In this document: positions 15,742 through 25,071 of the stretch, in pieces
Layout of the letters: each line of letters starts with the position of its first letter
Position numbering within the stretch: position 1 is the first letter of the stretch
Assembly (NCBI GenBank): GCA_027451445.1
Contig: DAIDJG010000062.1
Location: 1-49,942 of the forward strand
DNA length: 49,942 nucleotides
Source of the DNA: Singulisphaera sp.
GTDB taxonomy: Bacteria; Planctomycetota; Planctomycetia; Isosphaerales; Isosphaeraceae
Direction: 5' to 3'
Program-made: the position numbers and the translations under genes
Notes under the pieces: generated by a model
Databases searched by the model: none
Told to the model about the DNA's origin: nothing
Seen by the model: only the letters and a program-made list of their open reading frames with translations

Positions 15742-17130
15742 ATGTCGCGGCAACATGTCTTCCTCTTCGGTCTCGTAATGGGTTTCGGAGCCTCGGCGAT
15801 TCCTGCTGGGGCTCAAGTATTGCGCAATGGCTCGTCGAGCTCGACGGCCGATGCCGTGCGACCTGAGGTCACGCTGATCCAGGCACTCCAGTCGCACCCC
15901 GTCACGGCGCCTTATCGTTTCACCGCCGCCTGGCGCGACGGCAAGCTCGCGCTCAGTGGCCGGGTCGGATCGAAACAGGTGCACGATGTTGCCGTGCGGA
16001 TCGCGATCGCACTCAACCTGCCGATTCGTGACGACCTCGTGATCGACACCGCCGAGGCGCATCGCGCTGCGGCCGCGGCTACGGCCACGACACCTGTGGC
16101 CACGCCGCGGGGCACTCCCTCGCTTGGTGCAATGCCCTACACGATGGGGGCCCTGCCCTATGTCTATCCACCGCCGTTGTTCGGCATGCTTGACGATCCG
16201 TTCTTCGGATTTGAGCCGCCGCTGCTGAGCTATCCCCCATGGTGGCGGGGCGTCGCGGCGCGTGACGGCGGAGCGAGCACGTCAGTCGCGGCGCAGCCTG
16301 TGGCGGTCGCCAATCCGGCCGGCAACGCCGGCGTGCCTGTTGATTCCAACATTGCGGCTCAGCCGGCTCCGGGTCCCGGTGAGGGCACCGTTGAGATGAC
16401 TCTGGACCAGCGCGGCGTTGCCACGCTTCGAGGGACGGTGGGCACGTTGGCCGATCGGATCGCCGTCGGCCAGCGGATCGCTCAGTCGCCCGGCATCGTC
16501 GAGGTCATCAACCTGATCAACGTGAGCGATAACGCTCAAGGCGCACCGAACGGGTTGGCGCCTCCCCCGCCTCCTCCTCAGCCGGCATTGGTGCCGGCGG
16601 TCAAGCCCGTGGGCGAGGCTCGGCCGGCCGGTCAGCCGATTGCCGCCGATGCCAGACCTGCGCTCGCTGTCGATGCCGGAAACCTTACGCGACGGATCGC
16701 CGACGCGTTTAGCCGCCGCCCAGCCCTCGCGGACTTGCCGCTCAAGGTGACCGTGCGCGATGGAATCGCCACCCTCTCGGGACGGGCGCCCACCGTGTTC
16801 GAAGCGATGCAAACCTTCCGCTTGGTCCAGCAGACGCCGGGTGTCGCACAGATCATCGACCGCCTCGAGTTCACCGTTCCCGACGGCGAGAAAAGGAACC
16901 CACTCATCGCCAAGGGGCGGCCCGAGGATGTCGAGCCGTACCTCGCGGCCCAGCTTGCCCGGCAGGTGGGCGACCTGGCTCATATCGACCAGGTACGTAT
17001 GCGAGGCGATATCCTGGAGATCAAAGGAACGCTTGCGCAGGCGGATGACCGCGCGCGACTCGACGCGATCCTGCGGTCGACACCCATTCTGCGCGGGTTC
17101 CGGCTCGAGCCCGACTTTGTAGTGGACTGA
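15742..17130 (+). CDS. Secreted multi-BON-domain protein
   Basis: A 462-residue protein with a signal peptide (MSRQHVFLFGLVMGFGASAIPAGAQ). It contains four BON-like units, each with a D-G-x-(A/L)-x-L-x-G core. They are around residue 70 (WRDGKLALSGRVG), 225 (LDQRGVATLRGTVG), 340 (VRDGIATLSGRAP) and the C-terminus (MRGDILEIKGTLAQ). Linkers are rich in Ala, Pro and Val, with a PPPLFG-LLSYPPWW stretch at about 145-175. BON repeats generally bind membranes or stabilise the envelope. AGGAGG lies about ten bases before the ATG. Its neighbours (transglutaminase, CHAD) do not define a pathway. It probably works in the periplasm or outer envelope. Confidence 0.8.
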   Translation: MSRQHVFLFGLVMGFGASAIPAGAQVLRNGSSSSTADAVRPEVTLIQALQSHPVTAPYRFTAAWRDGKLALSGRVGSKQVHDVAVRIAIALNLPIRDDLVIDTAEAHRAAAAATATTPVATPRGTPSLGAMPYTMGALPYVYPPPLFGMLDDPFFGFEPPLLSYPPWWRGVAARDGGASTSVAAQPVAVANPAGNAGVPVDSNIAAQPAPGPGEGTVEMTLDQRGVATLRGTVGTLADRIAVGQRIAQSPGIVEVINLINVSDNAQGAPNGLAPPPPPPQPALVPAVKPVGEARPAGQPIAADARPALAVDAGNLTRRIADAFSRRPALADLPLKVTVRDGIATLSGRAPTVFEAMQTFRLVQQTPGVAQIIDRLEFTVPDGEKRNPLIAKGRPEDVEPYLAAQLARQVGDLAHIDQVRMRGDILEIKGTLAQADDRARLDAILRSTPILRGFRLEPDFVVD

Positions 17131-17206
17131 AACCGGCGGTCACATCTTGGGATCCACGGGGGCCGGCCGGTGACCGGCCCTCGCGGCGACCAGGAACGCC
17201 TTGCCG

Positions 17207-18190
17207 TTAGACCTTGAGCCAGCGCCGGAGCTTCTTGTCGTCAAGCTTCGCCCAGATCTTGAAGAACCGTGAGCGCGCGTTACGGGCGGATTCTTCCTGA
17301 CGAGCGATCATTTTGGACGCGGCCCGATGGAACGGGTGATCCTCGTCGAACTGATCGGCGAGGTTTGCGATCTCCTGTCGGGCGATCGTCGCGTCCTGGT
17401 GGGTACCGAGAATGTCCTGAACTTTGCGCGCCTTTTTGGCGAATCGCGTGGCCTCACGTCCCGCGTGAGGACCGAGCGCATTCGCCACGGCTTCTGACGC
17501 GTAGCGCACGTGCTTGGCCCGCTTGCGGACCTCGTGGAACTCCTCATCGTGATCGTTGCGAGACAGGTCGCGAGCTCGCCCTTTCAGGCGCTGCCACGCG
17601 TCGCGTGCCAGAGGCGGTAAGGCCGTTCGACACGCCTCCCATGCGTCATCACGCAAGTGAGGACGGTCCGCCGCGTCGGTGAGCCGACCGCAGAGTTCTC
17701 CGAATCGGGCTCCGTCAAGCGCGGCTACGACATCCTTCCTCGCCGACTCGCGCCGGACCCGCAACCTCTCAAAGAGGGGCTCGAGGGCCGCGGTCACCCC
17801 CTCTTTTTCCGCTTCGCAAGTCAGTCGATCGAGAAGCACATCCAGGTCACGCGCACTGCCGAGGATATGCCCAACCCATTTGAGTTCCTCTTCGAGCGCA
17901 TCGGCCCAGTCGCTGTCCAGAAGTTCGGAGTAGGTCCGCAAGACGCTTCGCAAGCGGCGGGTGGACGTGCGCATCTTGTGCACACCCTCAGGGTCACCCT
18001 TCTTCGCGGCGCTCTTCACAGCGAGGAGAGCCTTGAGTCCGTGCGTGAGCGCGGTTTGCACGGCGACAGCGGCTGGTTCGTGGGGTGCGACTCGGGGCGG
18101 AGGTCCACCGGCAGGCGACTGGCGGCGCGCCTTGGCGATGGCTCCGGGGGCAGCCCGATCGAGATTCAGGAGCAAGCTCGCTTTGGCCAT
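17207..18190 (-). CDS. CHAD-domain protein
   Basis: A 327-residue helical protein with a CHAD domain over most of its length. Conserved histidines and basic residues are visible in GVHKMRTSTRRLRSVLRTY, GSARDLDVLLDRL, HEVRKRAKHVRYASEAV and LGTHQDATIAR. CHAD domains bind polyphosphate, and many occur with polyphosphate enzymes or granules. No partner gene is here. The C-terminal tail is Lys/Arg-rich. The ATG at 18190 is used; a GTG at 18217 would add nine residues and cannot be excluded. It is followed by the convergent end of the multi-BON gene. Confidence 0.88.
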   Translation of the reverse strand: MAKASLLLNLDRAAPGAIAKARRQSPAGGPPPRVAPHEPAAVAVQTALTHGLKALLAVKSAAKKGDPEGVHKMRTSTRRLRSVLRTYSELLDSDWADALEEELKWVGHILGSARDLDVLLDRLTCEAEKEGVTAALEPLFERLRVRRESARKDVVAALDGARFGELCGRLTDAADRPHLRDDAWEACRTALPPLARDAWQRLKGRARDLSRNDHDEEFHEVRKRAKHVRYASEAVANALGPHAGREATRFAKKARKVQDILGTHQDATIARQEIANLADQFDEDHPFHRAASKMIARQEESARNARSRFFKIWAKLDDKKLRRWLKV

Positions 18191-18409
18191 GAATTCAACT
18201 CGGAAAGCCGCCTGCACATGGGCCTGGTGCGGCGTGGCAACGGCTCAACATGTAGGAAGGTGCCATCTCCGCTGCTGACTCCGGACTCACCAACTTAACC
18301 AGTCCTTCAAAATGACACAAGCTGGCAGTCGGAGAGATGAAGATCCTCTCGGACGTCCGTTCAAAATCAGGCCGGATGCGAGGGAGCGAATAACGCTGCG
18401 CTTGGCGCG

Positions 18410-19192
18410 TCAGGCGAGTTGTTCAATGGCGCCGATGACAAAATTAGCAAGGCGGTCGGCGGCCTCCTGGGCGTGTTCGTGGAGCGTCCAGAAGTCCTTG
18501 AGGCTGGACGGCCGGTGCCAGAGAGCGCGCAACGCCGCGCCGGCCATGTAGCTCCCCGAGCGGTTGAAAAGCGCGGCGACTTCGGGCGGGAGGTCTCGGT
18601 TGGCGTCGTCGCTGATCACGCGCACGGAGAGGAAGCGGACACCACGCGCGCTGCAAACCTCGGCCACGCCCAGGGTTTCCATATCGACGACATCGACATC
18701 AAACTGTCGCCGCAGTTCGGCCTTCTCGGCTGCGGTGCGGATAATTGCGTCCACGGTGAGAAGCCGGCCGGTGACGATCGCCCCGTTGGTCCCCTGCGCG
18801 GGTACGTTGACGTCAATCGCGAAACGTTTTCCCGATCGATCGAGCACTTCGGTGGCGAGCACGATCTGGTTGCGTTGATACGACGGATTCAGGGCACCGC
18901 CGAATCCGACCGACAACACCCAACGGGGATGGTGACCCGCCAGCAACAGCTCCGTACCGAGCCGGGCGGAGTCGCACCCGGTGCCCGCCACGATGACGGC
19001 CACGAGCTTCCCCGCGCACTCGCCTTCGATGATCGAATGCTTGGCCCCGGCGTATTTCCGCACTTTGCGGAGCTTGTCCGTCAAAAACCCGATCTCGATC
19101 GGCAACGCGGCGACAATGCCCACGTCGGCGGGAACGGGAGCGGGTGCAGGCTGACTCGGAGCGCGCTCGGGGGCCGATTGGCGACTACTCAT
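18410..19192 (-). CDS. hpnG: HpnG, hopanoid-associated nucleoside phosphorylase-like enzyme
   Basis: A 260-residue member of the purine nucleoside phosphorylase/MTA nucleosidase superfamily. Motifs seen are VGIVAALPIE at the start of the domain, VLSVGFGGALNP, and the ligand-binding VDMETLGVAEVCSARG followed by VRVISDDAN. HpnG removes adenine from adenosylhopane in the synthesis of side-chain-extended hopanoids. The assignment to HpnG depends on the gene being 21 bases downstream of hpnH, because the fold alone is shared with other nucleosidases. The N-terminal 23 residues are Pro/Ala-rich and probably disordered. It is the last gene of the shc-hpnH-hpnG operon. Confidence 0.85.
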   Translation of the reverse strand: MSSRQSAPERAPSQPAPAPVPADVGIVAALPIEIGFLTDKLRKVRKYAGAKHSIIEGECAGKLVAVIVAGTGCDSARLGTELLLAGHHPRWVLSVGFGGALNPSYQRNQIVLATEVLDRSGKRFAIDVNVPAQGTNGAIVTGRLLTVDAIIRTAAEKAELRRQFDVDVVDMETLGVAEVCSARGVRFLSVRVISDDANRDLPPEVAALFNRSGSYMAGAALRALWHRPSSLKDFWTLHEHAQEAADRLANFVIGAIEQLA

Positions 19193-19213
19193 GGCGCTCC
19201 GTATCGTCGAAGG

Positions 19214-20215
19214 TCAGGTGAACTGCCACTTGATCATCTTGAGCGTGTCGCCGAGCTTCGCGTTCACGCCCAGGGCGGCCGAGGCTTCGTACCCCGAGTG
19301 GACCATGCAGTCCTGGCAACGGGGATCCTTACCGTAACCGTACTTCTCCCACGGTGTCTTGTTCAAGAGGTCATCGAACGTCGCGTGATGCGTGTCGGTA
19401 ATCAGATAGCACGGACCCTTCCACCCTTTGACGTTCCGGGTCGGATTGCCCCACGCCGTGCACGACATTTCGCGCTTGCCCTGGAGGAACTCCAGGTAGA
19501 TCGGCGATGTGTTGAACTTGTACTTCCGGAACATCGCCTCCGCCGCGCGGAACTTGGCGCGGATGTCGTCGCGCGACATGAAGATCTCCTTGGAGTCGAC
19601 CGCCGCGTAACTGTACCCCGGCGCGATCATGAAACCGTCCACGCCGAGCTCCGTCAGAAACGCGAAGAGCTGGTCGAGTTCGGCCATGTCGGTTTCTTTG
19701 TAAACCGTCGTGTTCGAGCAGACGAGGAAGCCCTTCTCCTTGGCCGCCTTGATTCCATCGATCGCCGCGTCAAACACCCCGTCACGCTCGACGGCGATAT
19801 CGTGGTTCTTTCGCAGGCCATCGAGGTGGATGTTGAAGAAGAAGCGGTTCGACGGCTTGAATTCGTCGAGCTTCTTGCGGGTGAACATCCCGTTGGTGCA
19901 AAGGTAAACGCTCTTCTTGCGCTCGAGGATCTTCGCCGTGAGCTCGCCAATCCCCGGATAGATCATGGGCTCGCCGCCACAGATCGACACAACGGGAGCA
20001 CCACATTCATCGACGGCGGCCAGGCACTCGTCGATCGTCAGCTTTTGCTTAATCGTTGACTCGTACTCCCGAATGCGCCCGCAACCCGTGCAGGTCAGAT
20101 TGCAGGCGTGGAGCGGTTCGAGCATGAGGACCATGGGGAACCGGGCCGTGCGCTCCATCTTTTTCTTGAGCATGTAGCCGGCAATGCGCGTGGTCATCGC
20201 GAGTGGAAAGCGCAT
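19214..20215 (-). CDS. hpnH: HpnH, radical SAM adenosyl-hopene transferase
   Basis: A 333-residue radical SAM enzyme. The CX3CX2C motif is CNLTCTGC (C38, C42, C45) in LEPLHACNLTCTGCGRI, which is nearly diagnostic for HpnH. ICGGEPMIYP follows, and a SPASM-like cysteine region lies near the end (PRCQDC). HpnH joins the 5'-deoxyadenosyl group to diploptene, giving adenosylhopane. The start MRFPLAMTTR resembles known HpnH N-termini. It lies between the squalene-hopene cyclase (131 bases upstream) and HpnG (21 bases downstream), in the order of the pathway. Confidence 0.95.
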   Translation of the reverse strand: MRFPLAMTTRIAGYMLKKKMERTARFPMVLMLEPLHACNLTCTGCGRIREYESTIKQKLTIDECLAAVDECGAPVVSICGGEPMIYPGIGELTAKILERKKSVYLCTNGMFTRKKLDEFKPSNRFFFNIHLDGLRKNHDIAVERDGVFDAAIDGIKAAKEKGFLVCSNTTVYKETDMAELDQLFAFLTELGVDGFMIAPGYSYAAVDSKEIFMSRDDIRAKFRAAEAMFRKYKFNTSPIYLEFLQGKREMSCTAWGNPTRNVKGWKGPCYLITDTHHATFDDLLNKTPWEKYGYGKDPRCQDCMVHSGYEASAALGVNAKLGDTLKMIKWQFT

Positions 20216-20346
20216 GAGGCGAAGCCTCCTCGAATCTTGCCCGGACGCAGGTTTTTGCGTCCATCCGTGTCAGGAATCAATCCGTTCGGTGCGTTCTAGG
20301 CACTGGCAGGATCACGTCTGTTTCAACAGCGGACAGCGAAATCCGC

Positions 20347-22377
20347 TCAAACCTCAAGCGGCCTGGGCTGCGCAGGAATACGACTCGCAAGGGCGCCGGG
20401 GGGCTCCGAAGGCAGTGTGACCGCCGCCGCCTTGTACCTCGAGAGTGCCATCAACGGGAAGTAGTTCCGGTAGAGATGATACTTCAAGTAAAAGACCCTG
20501 GGGAAACCCGTTCCTGTGAACGCGGCCTCTTCCCAGGTGCCATCCGGACACTGAGTGGCAGTGAGGTAGTGAATCCCGCGCGAGACTGCCGGTGAATCGG
20601 CCCGTCCCGCGGCGATCAGCCCGAGCAACGCCCAGGCAGTCTGCGATGCGGTGACCTCTCCCCGCCCCTTCCATTCGGGGTCATCGTAGCTGCGGCACGA
20701 CTCGCCCCAGCCGCCGGATGCTTGCTGCACCGACTCCAGCCAGTCGGCCGCCTTTTGGATCCGCGGATCGTCCATCGGGAACCGCATGGCCTTCAGGCCT
20801 TGCAGCACCTGCCACGTGCCGTAAATGTAGTTAACACCCCAGCGTCCGTACCAGCAACCCTCCGGTTCCTGCGTACGGAAGAGGTAGTCGAGGGCTCGCA
20901 CCACCGCCGGGTGTTCGAGCGGATAACCGAGCGCACCGAGCATTTCGAGGATCCGGGCCGAAATATCGGCACAGCTCGGATCGAGCATCGCGTTATGATC
21001 GGCGAAGGGAACCTTCGTGAGCACTTCGTTGTCGATGTCGACGTCGAACGCCGCCCAGCCGCCGTCGCGGTTCTGCATCGCAAGCAGCCAGTCCACGCCG
21101 CGCCGGGTGGCTTCCTTGACTTCGGGCGAATCTGCGAGCGCCGTCCTCTGGAGCGCGAGAATCACCATCGCGGTGTCGTCGATGTCGGGGTAGAACTCGT
21201 TATTGAACTGGAAGTGCCAGCCGGAAGGCTCGACGCCGGGGCGCCTGAGCGACCAGTCGCCCTTCACGCGGACTTCCTTCTCGAGCAGCCAGCGCACCGA
21301 GCGGAGCAGGCTCGGATGAAACGCCGGCAACCCGGCGTCCGCGAGGGCGATCGTGGCGATGGCGGTGTCCCAGATGGGGGACACACAGGGCTGGAGCCGG
21401 ACCTTGCCATCTTCCTCGATAATCAGATCTTCAAGCTGGCGCAGTGCCCATTCCACAGGGGCGGAATCGAGCTCGTAACCGAGGCTTTTCAGGGCCACGA
21501 TCGAATAGATCATGGGCGGGAAAATGGCCCCGAGCCCGTCGGTGTTCTCGAAATGATCGAGCATCCACCGGTGGGCCGCACGGATCCCGGGTTGCCGCCA
21601 GGAGGTCGGAACCCACCGATCGGCCGCCTTCAACAGCCGGTCCACCCCGAAGAAGAAGTTGCGCCAGGAGAAGAAACGCGCCGTGCGCCAGGGGGCGCGG
21701 GACAGATCGTTGCGGTAGAGTTCGGAGATGCCGCGTTCCGGTTCGAGCGTGCGAACCGGCTTGAACGCCGACAGAATCGTCAACGGAACGACGATCGTCC
21801 GCGTCCACGAGGACATGGCCGCCAGGCTGAAATTGAGGCGATGCGGGATCAGCAGCAGTTCAGGAGGGACGCATGGGGTTTCGTCGTATGAGATTTGCCC
21901 CAGCAGCGCCAGATAGAAGCGGGTGAAGCTATTGCAGGCCTGGGCGCCGCCGGCTTCGAGGATCGACGTGCGAGCGCGGACCATCGGCGGGTCGTCGGTG
22001 GGGATTCCCACCAGTTTCATCGCGAAATAGGCTTTGACCGTTGTGCTGAGGTCACTTGGGCCGCCAGGGTAGTTGGCCCAGCCGCCATCGGGTTGCTGGT
22101 GATCGAGCAGGTATCGGCAGGCCTGAACGCAGACTGGATCCCCTTCGCGGCCGAGGAAGGCCATCAAGAGGACGTACTCCGATTCCAGGATCGTGTCGCC
22201 CTGGAGCTCGCCGACCCAGTATCCCTCGGGCGCTTGCTGGCCAAGTAACCACTGCGATGTGGAGTCGATGGCCCTAGACAGGGGCGGAAGGGTGTGACTT
22301 AAGCCCGAAGTGCCCATCCACTTGGTGCTCAACACGGAGGATCGGATGAACGCGCCACCATCCTTGTTGGCGATCAT
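20347..22377 (-). CDS. shc: Squalene-hopene cyclase
   Basis: A 676-residue class II terpene cyclase that turns squalene into hopene. The catalytic DXDD motif is D398-I-D-D401 in YPDIDDTAMV. Many QW motifs are visible (for example QQPDGGWANY, QNRDGGWAAF, QEPEGCWYGRWG, QQASGGWGE). The length fits bacterial cyclases, which are usually 630-720 residues. Like other family members it should sit on the cytoplasmic membrane face. The residues before about 35 are variable. It heads an operon with hpnH and hpnG. Genes for squalene synthesis (hpnC, D and E) are not in the window. Confidence 0.96.
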   Translation of the reverse strand: MIANKDGGAFIRSSVLSTKWMGTSGLSHTLPPLSRAIDSTSQWLLGQQAPEGYWVGELQGDTILESEYVLLMAFLGREGDPVCVQACRYLLDHQQPDGGWANYPGGPSDLSTTVKAYFAMKLVGIPTDDPPMVRARTSILEAGGAQACNSFTRFYLALLGQISYDETPCVPPELLLIPHRLNFSLAAMSSWTRTIVVPLTILSAFKPVRTLEPERGISELYRNDLSRAPWRTARFFSWRNFFFGVDRLLKAADRWVPTSWRQPGIRAAHRWMLDHFENTDGLGAIFPPMIYSIVALKSLGYELDSAPVEWALRQLEDLIIEEDGKVRLQPCVSPIWDTAIATIALADAGLPAFHPSLLRSVRWLLEKEVRVKGDWSLRRPGVEPSGWHFQFNNEFYPDIDDTAMVILALQRTALADSPEVKEATRRGVDWLLAMQNRDGGWAAFDVDIDNEVLTKVPFADHNAMLDPSCADISARILEMLGALGYPLEHPAVVRALDYLFRTQEPEGCWYGRWGVNYIYGTWQVLQGLKAMRFPMDDPRIQKAADWLESVQQASGGWGESCRSYDDPEWKGRGEVTASQTAWALLGLIAAGRADSPAVSRGIHYLTATQCPDGTWEEAAFTGTGFPRVFYLKYHLYRNYFPLMALSRYKAAAVTLPSEPPGALASRIPAQPRPLEV

Positions 22378-22995
22378 AAGATTTGCGACCCTAGCCCATG
22401 CGGGACGGAAATACGGTAAATTCCTGACACGGCGTCAACGCGGCGACATTGATTTTGGTCCACGCTCCACCGCGCGGCGGTCATCCTAAGCACGTGTTAC
22501 TTCTTCAATCAAGGCCAAACCCCTTGCAGTTTTTGCAACTTGCAACCTTTTTCGTCACTCGTCGCCGTCAGATTTTTCCTATTTTTTGCAGTGCGCCGGA
22601 ACCGCGAATTCGGGTCTCGTGTTTTGGCGGACCGTCGCCGAATTGCATCCTCGCACGTGAAGCCGCGCCCCGATGGAATCCGAAGGGCTGGGACAACGCC
22701 ACGTGATCCAGAATGAAAGGACTCTGCCCGGCCGGACAAGTTCGCCGGGGACGGAATGCCCCGCTTTGGGAAGAGGCTTGCCGGTCCGGAGTCACTCGAC
22801 AAGAAATGCTCACGTTCGACTCTGGCGAGCCATCCAAAAACCGTATGCCACTAGCCCCTTGCTGTTGGTGCGTCAAGGCCCTAAGATGTCCGCTCCAAGG
22901 GTGACCCCCCAACCACTCGAACCGGACAAACAAGCGATTTCCCTCGGACTGCGCTCGGGTTTTGCCCGCCGGCGCCGTGTGAAGATCAGGCCAGC
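22378..22995. other. Divergent intergenic region between shc and the nuo cluster
   Basis: About 620 bases without a supported gene; short frames on both strands have no signature. It should hold the divergent promoters of shc (minus) and of the small gene plus nuo cluster (plus). A T-rich stretch at about 22515-22585 contains three TTGCA repeats (TTGCAG, TTGCAAC, TTGCAAC). This might be a regulatory site or simply an AT-rich promoter. Confidence 0.4.
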
Positions 22996-23265
22996 ATGAT
23001 TCGTAAACTGCCGCCTCCGAAATACGAAAATGGGACGCGTCTCCGCGTGATTCAGCACGTCCGCGTCGGCGACAAGTCGTGGGTCACGCGTGTCGAGGGC
23101 ATCGTCGAGCGCGAGAGCTACCGGCCTGTCGGCGGGGTCGAGATGGGCGGGAAGGCATCGTACTGCCAGCAGCCGACGATCCGCCTCCGCCGCGATGACG
23201 GTGAGGTGACGGTCGTCGCGCTTGACGATGATACCGTGGTGGAAACGGTCACGCCGGCGTCGTGA
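22996..23265 (+). CDS. Small conserved-looking unknown protein upstream of nuoA
   Basis: An 89-residue soluble protein that I do not recognise. It has a beta-rich pattern (TRLRVIQHVRVGDKSWVTRVEG, QQPTIRLRRDD, EVTVVALDDDTVVETV) that could be a small barrel. It has no signal peptide, membrane segment or cysteine cluster. CAGG lies five bases upstream of the ATG. It is 42 bases ahead of nuoA on the same strand, so it probably is the first gene of the operon. A role linked to complex I cannot be read from the sequence. Confidence 0.7.
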   Translation: MIRKLPPPKYENGTRLRVIQHVRVGDKSWVTRVEGIVERESYRPVGGVEMGGKASYCQQPTIRLRRDDGEVTVVALDDDTVVETVTPAS

Positions 23266-23307
23266 TGCAGGGAAACTCCCAATCGACTGGATTGAGGATT
23301 AAGAAAC

Positions 23308-23667
23308 ATGGTTATCAATAATTTTGCGTTCATCGGCGTACTGCTGCTCGGAGCGATCGGGTTCGCGCTGGCGCCGCTGTTGGTCGTGTTTCTGGTCGCG
23401 CCGCGGAAGAAGTCTCGCTCCAAGCTGGACACGTATGAGTGCGGAGTGTTGACCTTCGGTGAAACGTGGGTCCGGTTTCGCATCCAGTATTACATCTTCG
23501 CCCTGATGTTCGTCTTGTTCGACATCGAGACGGTCTTCCTTTACCCCTGGGCCGTCGGTTATGCAGGCTTCGGGGTGTTTGCATTGGTCGAGATGATTGT
23601 GTTTCTCGCCATCCTGTTCGTGGGGCTGCTCTACGCCTGGCTGAAGGGTGTCTTGAAGTGGGCCTGA
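23308..23667 (+). CDS. nuoA: NADH-quinone oxidoreductase subunit A
   Basis: A 119-residue membrane protein of complex I. It has three hydrophobic segments. The signature is FALMFVLFDIETVFLYPWAV, with the conserved acidic residues of NuoA, and KLDTYECGV carries the loop cysteine found in the family. It forms part of the junction between the membrane arm and the quinone site. It is the first nuo gene here, followed by nuoH, J, K and N. nuoB, nuoC and nuoD, which usually follow nuoA, are absent. Confidence 0.96.
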   Translation: MVINNFAFIGVLLLGAIGFALAPLLVVFLVAPRKKSRSKLDTYECGVLTFGETWVRFRIQYYIFALMFVLFDIETVFLYPWAVGYAGFGVFALVEMIVFLAILFVGLLYAWLKGVLKWA

Positions 23668-23725
23668 TGGCGAACCTGGGTCGACGTTCCACCGCGGGTT
23701 GAGTGATCGGTTACCGACGAGGGGA

Positions 23726-25018
23726 ATGGCTACGGTGAATATCGCGATGGTCTGGGCCGATGCGCTACTTTGGGCTCAGCAGCCGCAGATCGAGCTGAGC
23801 TGGAACACCGTCATCCGATGGGCGCTCTGGCTGGTGTTGGGTTTCTTCGGCGCGTTTCCTGGCATCGTCGCCTACATGGTGTGGGCTGAGCGGAAAGTGG
23901 CGGCACGGTTTCAGGACCGCATCGGGCCCAATCGCGTGGGGCCTCTCGGGTTGTTGCAGCCGATCGCGGACGCGATCAAGCTGATCACGAAGGAGAACAT
24001 CGTCCCGAGAACGGCCGACCAATGGGTTCACTTGCTGGCACCCGTGATCATCCTGGTGTCGGCATTCCTCGTGTTGGCGGTGGTCCCGTTCGGGATCGGG
24101 CTGACGCCGGTGAACCTGCCCTCAGGGCTCATCTATCTCGTGGCCGTTTCGAGCTTGTCGCCGCTGGGAATATTTCTGGCAGGATGGTCGAGCCGGAACA
24201 AGTATTCGCTGCTCGGCGCGATGCGGTCCGTTGCGCAGCTCGTGTCTTACGAAGTGCCACAGGTGCTGGCCACGGTCCCCGTTGTGCTCTGGGCGGGCAG
24301 CCTGAGCCTGAACACGATTTTCGACAAGCAGATGGAACACGGCTGGTTTGTGTTCTCACCGCCCGGCTTCCTCGGTTTCTTGATCCTGTTGATTGCCAGC
24401 ATCGCTGAGGTGAATCGGACGCCGTTCGACCTGCCCGAGGCCGAGTCGGAGATCATCGCGGGGTTCCACACTGAGTATTCGGGGATGCGCTTCGGTCTCT
24501 TCTTCCTCGCCGAGTACCTGAGTGTCTTCGCGATCAGCTGCATCATGACGGCGATCTACTTCGGCGGCGGCACGCTCGTGCCCTGGAGCGATTTCCCAGC
24601 GGGGACTCTCGGAGCGATCCATTCGGCCTACTTGCCTGCCTCGATCAACGCCACCTTCATTCTGGTGAATCTCGTGCTGGTGGCCGTGTTTTTCGCGAAG
24701 GTGGGGTTCTTCATCTTCCTGATGTTCTGGGTGCGTGCCACCCTGCCGCGCATGCGGGTGGACCGCTTGATGAACTATGCGTGGAAGAGCCTGGTGCCAC
24801 TCAGCATCGCCAACGTGCTCGTCGCCGCGATCTGGTATGAGCTGGTTTTGAGGCCGGGGGTGGTCTTCAAAGTCGCTGGCTGGGACGTCAGATGGTTCGT
24901 CGGCACGCTCGTCACGGCGCCCATTGTTCTCCTTTTGATCTGGCTCGTCGCTCGTTGTAACCGGCTCTCCGAAAAGGCTGAGGTCGCATCAACAACGGCG
25001 CCGGCGGCCGCTCGCTAA
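23726..25018 (+). CDS. nuoH: NADH-quinone oxidoreductase subunit H
   Basis: A 430-residue integral membrane subunit that forms much of the quinone chamber of complex I. Signatures are RIGPNRVGPLGLLQPIADAIKL and EVNRTPFDLPEAESEIIAGF followed by EYSGMRFGLFFLAEY. About eight or more hydrophobic segments are present. ATG 23726 is preferred: GAGGGGA lies directly before it, whereas the longer frame begins with a TTG. The C-terminal residues after 415 are Ala/Glu-rich. It comes 58 bases after nuoA. Confidence 0.96.
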   Translation: MATVNIAMVWADALLWAQQPQIELSWNTVIRWALWLVLGFFGAFPGIVAYMVWAERKVAARFQDRIGPNRVGPLGLLQPIADAIKLITKENIVPRTADQWVHLLAPVIILVSAFLVLAVVPFGIGLTPVNLPSGLIYLVAVSSLSPLGIFLAGWSSRNKYSLLGAMRSVAQLVSYEVPQVLATVPVVLWAGSLSLNTIFDKQMEHGWFVFSPPGFLGFLILLIASIAEVNRTPFDLPEAESEIIAGFHTEYSGMRFGLFFLAEYLSVFAISCIMTAIYFGGGTLVPWSDFPAGTLGAIHSAYLPASINATFILVNLVLVAVFFAKVGFFIFLMFWVRATLPRMRVDRLMNYAWKSLVPLSIANVLVAAIWYELVLRPGVVFKVAGWDVRWFVGTLVTAPIVLLLIWLVARCNRLSEKAEVASTTAPAAAR

Positions 25019-25071
25019 GCCTTGTTTCGGATGACTTCCAACACTGACAACATGGTTCGGAGTCGAACCTC

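Noticed and set aside
18419-20059. Plus-strand open frame of 546 codons
   Set aside because: Antisense to hpnG and hpnH, which carry family motifs and a pathway context.
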